From NCBI GenBank assembly GCA_022036555.1, contig CM039139.1:6476924-6540923 (forward strand): 64,000 bases of DNA. The letters are read 5' to 3'. Below, one piece after another: positions 11,840 to 22,200 of the stretch. Positions within the stretch are counted from its first letter, which is position 1. Every line of letters starts with the position of its first letter. The notes beneath the pieces were generated by a model. The model ran no database searches. It worked only from the letters and a program-made list of their open reading frames with translations, and had not been told where the DNA came from. Made by a program: the position numbers and the translations under genes. Source of the stretch: Microstegium vimineum. Taxonomy: Eukaryota > Streptophyta > Magnoliopsida > Poales > Poaceae.

Positions 11840-12394
11840 TGTCTGTGTTTAGAAACTACCAACGAGTAAATTTGTACACGTGTCGGGTTCCAAATGGTGA
11901 GACAAAGAGACAAGAGGTTTATACTGGTTCGGGCAAGAAATCCCTACGTCCAGTGTGGAGCTGCTCGTGTTCCTTATCTCTGCTTGCAGGGGGCTACAAG
12001 CTGGTTCGAGAGAGGGGGTATGAGCCCCAAGTCTCTGGATGGTGTAGTGAGTGTGTATGCTATCGACTAGCCGTGTTTTTCGGGTGTGTGTGTGAGAGAT
12101 CTCTCTCTCTCTCCATGAAAGCTTGAGAGTGGAGAGCTCTTCTTTTTCTTTGAGTCATCCCCCATGTCCTCCTTTTATAGTCGCAAGGGGGGCAGGGGGT
12201 TAGAAACATTCGTCGAGAGATATCTACCTAGGATACCGAGCCCTCTCCTTCTTCGTGAAGGATGTTGTGCATTTATAATACTATATTCTTATTGTCTTCG
12301 TACTTGGTCGGAGGAGAGGAGTCGTGTTGGCTCCTTGTTGCATCGCCGGAGGATTAAGGGGGGGTCCGGCTGAACCCGTAGCGTAGTAGAGGCA
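11840..12394 (-). repeat. right LTR (5' LTR in element orientation)
   Basis: Starts TGTCTGTGTTTAGAAACTAC and ends GTAGCGTAGTAGAGGCA. Direct-repeat partner of 5927-6483. The primer-binding motif abuts its left edge, which identifies it as the upstream LTR of the minus-strand element. Confidence 0.88.
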
Positions 12395-13818
12395 TGAGGT
12401 TCTTATACTTTAATAGTTGAATGCATCTACAAGTTTGTAAAAGTTTGACTGACTACGAAGTTTTTTATTATTAAAGTATTTTTGACCTTGTAAAGGTGGC
12501 AACACAAAGGTAAAATCAGAAACGGAGTGAAACTTTTAGGCACCACGGTGTTGGCCTAACCCTTCGTGTTGTTCCATGTTTGATTTGTAATTCAGGTGAC
12601 AAAGTTTGATTAGAGACAAATGTTTGGAATTTGGAGACGCAACCTGCTTTGATTCAAACATTTTAAAATTTGTAGTCCATGCAATTTTTTGGGAGGGGAG
12701 GTGTTTTAAATTGTTGATGCAAAGATTGATCATACACGGGCTAGGTCTAGATTGTCTGGGTCGCCACGAACTGAAGAACACAGCGAGTATCACACTTACA
12801 TGATAAAGGATGCAAAAGTTTGAACAAACCACCAAAAGCTAACAAACTATGCTTAAGCTAGTTTACGAGCAAATTTTTAAAGAAACCGCCACTAAATCTT
12901 TCATCTGAGAGGGACCTGTCGAGACAAGAACATCGATAAGTTAGGTCAACTGACAAGGCTGGAACACCTTATTAATCATCGAATCAAGAGATGGACAACA
13001 TCATATCTTTGGGTTGGAAAAAGGATTAGAGAAAGATAATATTTAAATATGTTTTTGATAACTTAATCGACCATGTACCCCTGTTTTATAGGGACTACGG
13101 ATGGTCTTACCCGTTAAAAAAAACAATATGGTACTATTGTTATGATGTTGTATATTGAAACAAGCTAATCATGGGCCTTTTTAAATTGACAAAAGCCCAA
13201 TTTAAGCGCCAACACAAATGCTACATACTAATATTTGAGTCGGAAATTTCGAACTCTCGTGGCAGGTTAATAGTAAAAGAGGAGAGACGCTATAAATATT
13301 GTTAGCACCGCTTTCATGCGCTTAAATTTGAATATAACCGTACAACAATTTCCGAGACACGAAAATGTTAGCGCTGCTTTCATGCACGATCCACGGATGA
13401 AAACTACAGGACTCAGAATATCCGTTAAGGCACGGAATCTCTATGAGTAATCAAGTCCTTGATTCCGGCTTCTGTTCAAATGTGGAACGTGTAGTGCAGA
13501 ACGTGGCACGATCATGATACCACCATAATTAACAGTACTGAGTGCCTGAGTCATTTCAAAATATTGCTAAAAAGATCACAGTCATAGAGTGAAAAAGATC
13601 GCATCTTGGAACGGGAGGGAAATACAATGTGCAAAGGTGTTTACAATAAAATTACCAGCTTCGTACGTTCAAGTTGGGCACATGCTTGTCTCGATTCGCC
13701 AATAGTAAACTACCACGCGCCGTGGGAAACGACGTCATTTTATTATGACGCAAGTATGGTCGTCACAATATTTTCTTCTGAACAAAAAGGAGGAAAACAG
13801 CCGCGTTGCAATCACAAA
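12395..13818. other. intergenic DNA, no gene recognised
   Basis: AT-rich DNA with no extended open frame and no recognised family. The 13200-13600 stretch contains two copies of the words TGTTAGC(A/G)C(C/T)GCTTTCATGC about 75 bases apart, a small imperfect direct repeat. Confidence 0.4.
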
Positions 13819-14322
13819 TAGGCTTGTTTGGTTCCTGGACCAACTCAACCTGGCTTGCATGGAAGGAGCCTGACTCTTGGTAGCCAGACCCAGTACATGC
13901 AAGAGGGTGATGTTTGGTTGCCTGTTTGCACGAGCAAAACTATCCCGAGATGATCCTGTTTGGTTGTTCGCATGAAGATAGGTTGTATGAGATAAAAATA
14001 TATAAATAATCAATTATAATAACACTTTTTATGGGTCATTATTATCTTATAGCTCTTATGTTATCTTATTACTCCTTAATATTAATCGAAATATGTTAAT
14101 ATCATTTAATATACGCTAATCATGCATTAATCACATCATTAGATGGCTAATTACCTGTACCACGCGAGCCTGGTCCGACAGAAACGATCGATTTTTGCGT
14201 TCCTCCAGAACCTGGCTGGAGAGGAAATCTTGCATGAGCTAAGCCAGACTGAACCAAACAAACGTCTAATCTCGCACCAACAGAACCTGGCTGAAGTCTC
14301 GTGCAGGCAACCAAATGCCCCC
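13819..14322. mobile_element. MITE-like element, about 500 bp
   Basis: The left end reads GGCTTGTTTGGTTCCTGG. The reverse complement of the right end reads GGGGCATTTGGTTGCCTGC. CCTGGCT/AGCCAGG words recur inside both ends, giving an imperfect inverted-repeat structure around an AT-rich centre. There is no coding capacity. A clean target duplication was not found, so the superfamily stays open. Confidence 0.5.
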
Positions 14323-15838
14323 AAAGTCACTCATTCACTCATTCTCGGCAGACATAAATGATACGGATATATCCATTAGCCTAGAAAAGGATATCCCAGC
14401 TATTTTCGCGTGGACCGCTGACTTCCCACGGGGCAGATCGCCCACGTCCGGACGGGATATTTATCGTTGGCATTTCGAGTTGTTTTGAACGCCTCCGCCT
14501 GTGGCCGAGCTGACAGAGCTGAGATTATTTGTCCGTCATCGCCTCGGGTTTACGAGGGCGCGGGCGTGCGCGCGAGGATGCGGTCGCCGCAGCGAAGCCA
14601 AGCGGAGAGGCGGGTGGCCACAAGCCACTGGCCAGGCGCCAACATGGGCACGGCGGCAACGAGTTGTTTCGGTTCACGTTGCCTCGGGGTCTCCACGTTT
14701 TTAGCCGTTGGCACTGGCACCCCCCGTGTCGCTGCCAGAGAAGCCCCACCGCTCCTGACATCTTCTCCTGCCGGGCGATCGATCGGCGCCAGGCTGCTGT
14801 GCTGTGACTGTGATGAGGCTGTGAGCACGGGCGTGAGGGCCCAGGAGCGGCGGCGGGCGGCCACTGCCCTGTCTGCCCAGACCGCCGAGCCGAGGTGACT
14901 CGTGAGGTCTGGGGCGTGGCGCGCTGACACGTCTCGGCGAGCCCGCGCCGCGGCCGGGCCTCGTGTCCTTGTCCGTCGTTGTTCGCGTGCGGCCTCCTCG
15001 CTCGCGGGCGACGTGCTGAATTGGAACTGTCTTGGCCCGAGCTGATGTATGTAGCCTCTTTCAATCTTTTCTCTCCACTCGCCCTGGACTGGATGGATGA
15101 TCGAGAATACTCAAAGGGAGGTATGGTATGGCGCTGCTACTGCACAACAGCTGGCCTTGACAGCGGTATACCTGTCGCCCCAAGTGTTGCAGTCGTGACA
15201 CGTACTGCCGGGTGTCTTGTTTGATAGAGCCTTGTCTTTTCCAATGGGAAGACATTTTGGGCAGGAACTTGCACAGACAACATACGGGTTGGTAGACCCA
15301 TGAGTTCATGACTGTCATACCGAGTACTGTATTCTTGAGAGAGAGAAAAAACAGCCTTATCCATTGCGCTGATAGGATAGGACTTTTAACAAATTGGCCG
15401 TGAATTGACTTGGTTGCTTTGTAGGAATACATAATTTCAGTTCTTTCGCCTCATCAGATCGAAGAATAAAAACGAGTTTTTTTGCCACCAACTGGGACTG
15501 GGACTGCGACTGCGAGTACGGAGCTCCATGTGATGCCTCGCAGCAGCAGCGTTTACTCCGCGCTACTTGGCGATGGCCGCGCTGTCCAGCTCTGAACTGA
15601 ACAAAGAGCTTGACTTTTTGCTCAGTTAACATGGCAAATTGCAAAGCCTGAATGCGATCATACCCTGCCTCCTCCTGATGATTGGTCTCTTCTTCTTTGT
15701 TTTTGTTTCGAAAACTCCTTATGACTGGGCTGCAAAGGTTCGTTGCGTTGCGATGAGATTTTAGCTCAGCATGACCAAGAACTCGCTCCACCACATCGGC
15801 ACATGGCGAGTTCGTGGTAGCAAAGCCAGGTATCTAGA
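14323..15838. other. intergenic DNA with a GC-rich block, no gene recognised
   Basis: From about 14440 to 15020 the composition is GC-rich with frequent CG dinucleotides, resembling a promoter or first-exon region. The open frames on both strands are Arg/Ala/Pro-rich and overlap in several phases without a family motif. The rest is ordinary. It could be a gene relic or a captured fragment; I cannot support a product. Confidence 0.4.
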
Positions 15839-16032
15839 GTCCGATTGGTTGGCTAACTAAAATTTGCCATGCCCAAGATTTGGCAAGAAAAGATTGCTAA
15901 ATAATTGTCGTAGGTTTGGTATGCTAATTGTGAGGTATTGACAAATTTTGGTACCAAATCAAATGGCTGCCAAAATCTCGGCTTGCCTCTAAGTTTTGGC
16001 AACCAAATTTTGGACATCAACCAATCAGCCCA
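15839..16032. mobile_element. short MITE with inverted ends
   Basis: The left end contains CCGATTGGTTGGCTAACTAA, and the reverse complement of the right end contains GGGCTGATTGGTTGATGTCC. The body repeats TTTGGCA/TGCCAAA words that can pair. About 190 bp, no open frame. The GATTGGTTG ends recall hAT-type MITEs of grasses. Confidence 0.55.
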
Positions 16033-16518
16033 GTATCCTTTATATATAGGAGACTAATTCAGTCTTCTACTAGATTGCAAATCGCAGAAGTTTACCCAAG
16101 ATCAACTGTCAAATTAAAACATACTCTCTCGCTCTGTTTCCAGAAGAATCAATTCCTAAAATTTTTTGGAAAAATTAGTATAACTACCAAATAGCCACAT
16201 TATCCTTAATTTATTTGAATCCAACCATTAAGTTGCACAATAATTGATGTTTAGGTTTTGTGCTACATGGGAACACAAGAGGGGATTGGAGATGGAAGGC
16301 CAGGTGGGGATACGACAATTAGACCTTGTATGGTAGAGTTGTGCTTCTTGATTTTCCACCTCTACTCCCTGATTCTCTGGTGAAGTGATTCTCAAATGAA
16401 AATTATTCTATTTCATTTTTTAGCAGAGAATCATTTCACTTTGAAAAAACTATTTGGCAAGTAGGGAGCGGTTCTTTTCAAGAATTCGCTCTATGGAGCG
16501 CTCTCAAAGGCACCCTTA

Positions 16519-16640
16519 GGTTTTATTTGGTTTCTCATGTATCTCCCTCAAATTATATGGTTGTATTTGAACTAATTTTCACTCTAACTCACTCTAATCC
16601 ATATAGTTTGAGTTAGATACATGTACATCTAAATAAGACC
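16519..16640. mobile_element. Tourist-like (PIF/Harbinger) MITE with TTA target duplication
   Basis: The ends are inverted repeats: GGTTTTATTTGGTTTCTCATG on the left against GGTCTTATTTAGATGTACATG on the reverse complement of the right, both running on into GTATCT. The element is flanked by TTA on both sides (16516-16518 and 16641-16643), the hallmark 3-bp duplication of PIF/Harbinger elements. It is 122 bp and non-coding. Confidence 0.75.
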
Positions 16641-17060
16641 TTAATAGGATAGGAATACAAGGAGTGTTAAATGGATCGGTGGACTATGTCATCCTCTGGA
16701 ATCAATTTATTGTGACCAATTTTTTCTCTAGAAAACGATTTTTTCAGGGACAGAAGATATATTCCATTTGCTTACATACTGTTGCAGCCTGCAAGGTTGT
16801 AACGACTGATAAAATTTGGCGGTGACATGTCATATGCGGTGTCCTGAGATCGGTCATCTGCATAGGCGTAGGAACTTAGCTTCGCGGAAGTAAAGACGCA
16901 GAATCCCGAACAAGTTTGCGGTGAATGCTACGTTTGTCCAGTATTCCCGTCTGATTGAAGCCTTGAAGGAAAGGAAAGCCTTTATTGACAGCAGTTGGGC
17001 CGAAACATTGCTTGCACAAGCAAGGCATAGACTGAAGAGACAAACTTTCGTTCTGCCGTA

Positions 17061-17320
17061 CTTCCTCCGTCCCAAATTATAAGACGTTCCAAGAAACTTG
17101 GAGAGTCAAAGCATATCAAGTTTGACCAATAATTATAGAAAAAACTATAAATATTTATGATATTAAATAGATATGTTATGGAAATATAATTGATAACGAA
17201 TCTAATGAAACTTAGTTGACGTCATAAATATTATTATATTGGCTTATAACTTTGGTCAAAGTTGAGATAGTTTGACTCTCCAAGATTCTTGGAACGTCTT
17301 ATAATTTGGGACGGAGGGAG
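17061..17320. mobile_element. Stowaway MITE (Tc1/mariner)
   Basis: The ends CTTCCTCCGTCCCAAATTAT and, on the reverse complement, CTCCCTCCGTCCCAAATTAT are near-perfect inverted repeats. The element is flanked by TA on both sides (17059-17060 and 17321-17322). The subterminal GTCAAA/TTTGAC words are typical of grass Stowaways. About 260 bp and non-coding. Confidence 0.93.
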
Positions 17321-17389
17321 TAACTATTAAATCGGCCAGCCTAGTACTAGAATTAGCGACACGAAAAGTTCACGGGCATCTTGTCTCTA

Positions 17390-18780
17390 TAGAGTTTTTT
17401 TCGATAAAGGATATTCAATATCCGGCTTCTACATCCGGGGATGTACACAGCCAACAAATACAAAAAGAGATAGAAAAACAAAAGAGAGAAAAGTCATAGT
17501 CTTATATAAGACCACAACAAAACAAAAAATGCTTCTACCCTCTATTTGATCGACGAGAGGGCGTCATTGGCTTGCTCTTGACGCCGCAGCTGAGTCCAAA
17601 ATGTCGCAGTGCAGACATGACTAGGAGCGGGTGTGCTTGTGTTGATGCCTTCAAGAAGGTAAATGACGTCCGCAGACGCCATCATCAACGAAAGGAAGAC
17701 GGAACTTCAGCGACACCTCCAAGGGGGGAAATGACGTTGATTGCGTCATCGCCGCCGACCCAGCATCGCCAGGCAGGGTTTTCACCCGTATTCCAATATC
17801 CTGCAAGGCACATCCAAGCCGAACCTACATACGAAGATGCCGGAGATGATCGGTAGGGTCTTCACCAGCTACAGTGAGGCAGCAGAAAAACAGGGGACGA
17901 CGATGTCCTTTGATATTGACGTCGGAGCCGATTTACGGGTCGCATTGCAGCGACGTGGTCTGTGGGAGGACGGGTTGGACGGCTTGTCGAGATGGTTGGT
18001 GCCAACACTGCCATCCACATCCGGTGCCCCGGAGGTCCAGATCGACCCCTGATCCGCCGCCAGGGGAAAGTCCTCGACCCAAGGCAAACGCCCGCCCGAG
18101 TCCGCATCGTCGGAACACTACCCGCACCGAGAAGAGGCAGCACGGGGCGACAGCCGACGGATCCAGACCTGAGATACCCAAATTGGCCCGCCGCCGCCAG
18201 ACCCCTTCACCGGTGTAGGTACGCCGACCGTCGTACGTCCATCCATCAATCGGTGGAGAGAACGGTGCCGCCATCCGCGTCGCCTAGCCCACCGGGGTGC
18301 GTGCCAGATCGGTCGCCACCCGAGCAGGTCGCCATGTCGCAGCATCGACGGACGAATCGCAGATCCATTGGAGGAGGACCGGATCGGTCACGCCTCCTCC
18401 CGGTGGCCGCCGCCCTAGACCTTTCGCCGGTCGATCCGGACGCGGAAGGGCCAGGTCCTGGCGCGGAGGGAACAAATCCAGTCGAGTAGGGGCCGGATCG
18501 GCCGCGCCTCTGACCAGGAACCACCGACACCGGAGAAGAAGGGGGGGTGGAGGAGGCACGGAGGTGCACAGGAGGCCTAGGGAGGCGCGGACGGGGAATC
18601 TTTTGGGGGCCGCCGCGCGCAGGGAGGCAACGACGACGGCCGAAGAGGATGCGCGGAGGGCGGCTCCGGGCAGGCGGTGGCGGGTGCCCCTGAGTGGCCC
18701 GTTGGGGGCGACGCGAGGGCCGGGTCGTTCAGTTAGTTTTAGATAGATAGATGAGGGTGGAGAGATAAAAAAGCGAAAGG
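17390..18780. other. GC-rich repeat-like segment, unclassified
   Basis: It begins after a T run with TTTTTTTCGATAAAGGATATTCAATATCC and becomes strongly GC-rich (about 17700-18720), with proline/arginine-rich open frames on both strands and many CCGCC/GGCGG words. Segments like this recur in grass genomes as parts of transposable elements, but I do not recognise the family and see no conserved protein domain. It ends beside the long palindrome that begins at about 18781. Confidence 0.3.
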
Positions 18781-19710
18781 AAAAAAAATCCATTTTTCCT
18801 CCTTTTGTGAAAGTCCACTTTTCTTTCATGAACTCCAAAAACTGAGGCAAAACACCTCGTGTAACTTTACCTATCTGGTCGGGTTATAAATGGTTTTAAA
18901 GATGGTTTTAAACTTTTTTTTGCGTAACCTTTAAAAATTCTTAGTAACTCAAACGAAAATTACAGAATAAAAATTCTTGTTTTGTTGGATTATACATGAG
19001 TAGATATAGATCGTAAACATATAATATGATATGTTTTAATGTAAAGTTTTTAGTTGTAGATTTAGATCTACTTTTTATAATTAATTAGGATAATCGATAA
19101 CTACAGTTTTTTGTTCCATTGTGGTGAAATTTTATGGTAGCCTAATTATTGTATGTTTGATCTACAGTAAAAATTTCATATTCATTGGATTATGTATAAA
19201 TTAGTTATATACTTATTCATTTTTAACAAGCATAAACTCTAAATAAATATATAACTAATATATACATGATTCAATGAGTATTAAATTTTTAATATAGTTC
19301 AAGAACACTATAATTAGTCTACCATAAAAATTTCACCATAATTGAACTATAGAAACTGCAGTTGCGAATTATTCTAATTAATTACAGAAAAGAGTAGATC
19401 TAAATCTATAGAAAATGCTTTATTATACTAAAGTATATCATATTATATATTCATTTTGTGGATCTACTTATTTGGAGTCCAACAAATTTGGTTTTTTATT
19501 GTTTATTTTGTATTTACTATGTTTTTTCAAAGATTCAATAAAAATATTTTTTTTAAAAGACAAAACCGCTTATAACTTGGACATGGAGGTAAAATGTATG
19601 ATTTAAAAAGTTAAGGAAGTTGTTTTGTCTGATTTTAGAGTTCAGGGAGGAAAAACGAATTTTCGCAAAAGTTGAAGAGGAAAAATGGACTTTTTCCAAA
19701 AAAAAAAAAA
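18781..19710. repeat. about 930-bp nearly full-length palindrome (foldback element)
   Basis: The left edge (AAAATCCATTTTTCCTCC) and the reverse complement of the right edge (AAAAAGTCCATTTTTCCTC) match. The match continues inward in order: CTCCAAAAACTGA against CTCTAAAATCAGA; ATAATATGATATG against its partner; AGATTTAGATCTAC against its partner; and TGGTGAAATTTTATGGTAG against TGGTGAAATTTTTATGGTAG on the opposite strand, up to a short centre near 19240. The whole segment could fold into one long hairpin. It has no coding capacity. It may be a foldback or MULE-derived MITE; the runs of A at both ends hide any target duplication. Confidence 0.8.
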
Positions 19711-20179
19711 ACAGACATAACGTGACAATCGTAGGAGCTTATAGTTGCTATTGACGGCGGCCTGGTCCGATTACCTCTATTGGGCCATGGGCTGTCGCTT
19801 CGTGTCCACCGTCTTCAGAGTTCAGAGGCCCACAGAGATTGGGCCATTGAGGGCACGGGGTTTGTCCTAATGAATCATTTCTAATAAATTTTAGTTGATT
19901 ATTATAAAAAAAAACTCGAGGCTGAATTGAACATATAGTTTTAAATTCTGAGGTCAAAACTCTAACGTATATATTTGGAAGTGGACCCACATGCATATAT
20001 AACCACATCAATATGCCAAAAGTAGTCGGTTGTCATACTGAATCTTTTGCAACAATTTTTAATCAAATTTGCTAATTTATTAGGTAATCTCAGATTTTAG
20101 CCGTTCTTTCTAAAATCTCAGCCAATATGTATGGATTTGGATCCAGTCCCCTATAAGGGCACCTCTGAAAAAAATTAAA

Positions 20180-20352
20180 GGAAGAATTAGGAAGTAGACC
20201 TTGAAAACTAAACTGCTTAGGAATCAAGGCCTTTTCGTTTTAAATTTGGAAATTTGGCCCCCAAAACAAAAAAAACTCTTAGGAATTAGGCCTTCCGTCA
20301 GTTCTGAGGCATAATGGTGTTAACTCTGGGGTACAATGTCCATTTTACCCTA
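20180..20352. repeat. left TIR of the MULE
   Basis: Starts GGAAGAATTAGGAAGTAGAC and shares GAAAACTAAACTGCTTAG, TCAAG(G/A)CCTTTTC, CAAAACAAAAAA and AATTAGGCCTTC in order with the reverse complement of 25381-25575. It ends near TTTTACCC. Confidence 0.88.
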
Positions 20353-21241
20353 GATATAAAAAATGGTAAAAATATACTTTGACTTATTTATTATATATAT
20401 GTACTGAGTATATAATCACATTCAACCACATATCTTGTTTCAGCAACATAAGCACACATATACTCAGTATATAATCACATTGAACCACATATTTTGCATC
20501 AACAACATAAGCACACACATATATAAGACAAATCACCATTATTCACAAATGCATAGTCCATAAATAATCACAAATGCATAGTCGACAAATCCATCATAGT
20601 TTCGATTCTCACATAAATAAGGTCACACGATATGCTTACAAACCATCTTAGTTAAGTTATTACATAAATAAGGTCACATGAAATTGCTACATTAGTCTCA
20701 CATACATAGAGCGAATACATGACAAATCAAAGACTGAGCCTTATTTTACTTCGCGTGCTCAGGGCAGGGCTGCTAGGAACTCATTTCTTGCTTCTTGTAC
20801 CCATCGATGGGTTGTCATGTGGCACCTTCGGATTGTTCACGACCTTTTTCTTTGGAAGGCCTAGCTTCTTCGTGATGACTTTCCGCTTCTTTTTAACTTG
20901 AACAAGTTGATTTTCAAGAGCAATACAAAGTGCTTCGGGCTGATTTGACCCACTTCTTGACCTACAAATGTTATATATTGACAATGGCTTAGATTAGAGG
21001 AACAAATTGGATGAGTGTAGTTCGGTTCAAAATTCATAAACATACAATTTTGAGCGCCCAGAGTTGGAGCTAGTTTGATTTCCCTTTGCCTTACATGAAA
21101 CCTCCAAGTTGTGGTTGTCACAATAATCAAATAATTCAGGTTTCACAGAAATAATTGATACTACACTGATTGCAGCAATATGTGATATACCTTTTAGAGC
21201 TTTCAGGTGTGAAATCATCACTTATCTTCCTTTTGTTACTA

Positions 21242-21547
21242 CTCCCTCCATCCCTAAATAGAGGTTGTTTGAGCATTCAAAAAATTTACCAAAATACAAG
21301 ACATTTTAGCTTCTGTGCGGTGCAGCAGCTGCCAGCAGGCTATTCTGTCACAGCACAGTGCCATATACAGTTGAACGCAACAACTTTTCTCTCCTCTATG
21401 CAATCCCATCGGCTGCATCTACCAACTGCACAACAACAACTTTTGGTCAGCTTTCGAGTACCATATAGGGGCAACCGACGTCAATTTTGCTCTGTCTTGG
21501 TAATCCCACATATGCCTACAACGACCTGTATTTTGAGACAGAGGGAG
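21242..21547. mobile_element. Stowaway MITE inside a MULE intron
   Basis: The left end is CTCCCTCCATCCCTAAATAG and the right end on the reverse complement is CTCCCTCTGTCTCAAAATAC. It is flanked by TA on both sides (21240-21241 and 21548-21549). It lies between transposase exons, so it is a nested insertion. About 306 bp. Confidence 0.82.
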
Positions 21548-22200
21548 TAGTTGTTACCAAGTTTTGACTACTGTCACATAGATGAGATGGTAGTTAGAAT
21601 GAATTTGAAGTTACTAGATGTTACCGTGAGAGAAAAGAAGAAAAGCAAACCTGGTGGGCAATGACATGGTTGCCGATGGTGCATCCTCCAAATGCATGAG
21701 AGAACTTTGGGCAGATTTGGTGCTCCTTGCTCTCTTCTTTGTTGTTGCCCTGAAATAATAATAGAATGAATGAATACAATAAATATACTTTACTTGCAAA
21801 GAAAAAACAGAAATGTAGAGAAGAGTACACAAATCATTATTTGATGTTTGGTAATCCCACAAATGCCTACAACGACCTGTATTTTGAGACAGAGGGAGTA
21901 GTTGTTACCAAGTTTTGACTACTGTCACATAGATGAGATGGTAGTTAGAATGAATTTGAAGTTACTAGATGTTACCGTGAGAGAAAAGAAGAAAAGCAAA
22001 CCTGGTGGGCAATGACATGGTTGCCGATGGTGCATCCTCCAAATGCATGAGAGAACTTTGGGCAGATTTGGTGCTCCTTGCTCTCTTCTTTGTTGTTGCC
22101 CTGAAATAATAATAGAATGAATGAATACAATAAATATACTTTACTTGCAAAGAAAAAACAGAAATGTAGAGAAGAGTACACAAATCATTATTTGATGTTT
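21499..22200. repeat. 351-bp tandem duplication, two near-identical copies
   Basis: Bases 21499-21849 and 21850-22200 are almost identical (CACATATGCC in the first copy against CACAAATGCC in the second is the only difference I noted). Each copy carries the last ~50 bases of the Stowaway MITE plus a minus-strand transposase exon with KEESKEHQICPKFSHAFGG. The near-identity implies a much younger event than the MULE itself, or an assembly duplication. Confidence 0.93.

Larger units (their letters stand above)
5927..12394 (-). mobile_element. non-autonomous Ty3/gypsy LTR retrotransposon (gag only)
   Basis: Two direct repeats of about 555 bp, each bounded by TG...CA, delimit a 6.47-kb element. 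The gag-type reading frames and the primer-binding region next to the right-hand LTR place it on the minus strand. The interior contains a gag region (about 9490-11786, minus) and a gene-like region on the opposite strand (about 6483-9192, plus). No protease, reverse transcriptase, RNase H or integrase frame was seen, so it would depend on enzymes from a related element. No matching 5-bp target duplication is visible: CCATA lies on the left and TGAGG on the right. The LTRs differ at many scattered positions, so the insertion is not recent. Confidence 0.88.

Noticed and set aside
14467..15064. Overlapping frames of 126-179 residues
   Set aside because: Several phases on both strands are open at once, which reflects GC content rather than selection.
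17572..18746. Protein-coding gene in the GC-rich stretch
   Set aside because: Frames are Pro/Arg-rich on both strands, with no domain or coherent exon structure; repeat-derived DNA is more likely.
21499..22200. A satellite or CRISPR-like array
   Set aside because: Only two copies, no short repeat-spacer pattern, and plant nuclear context; it is a simple tandem duplication.
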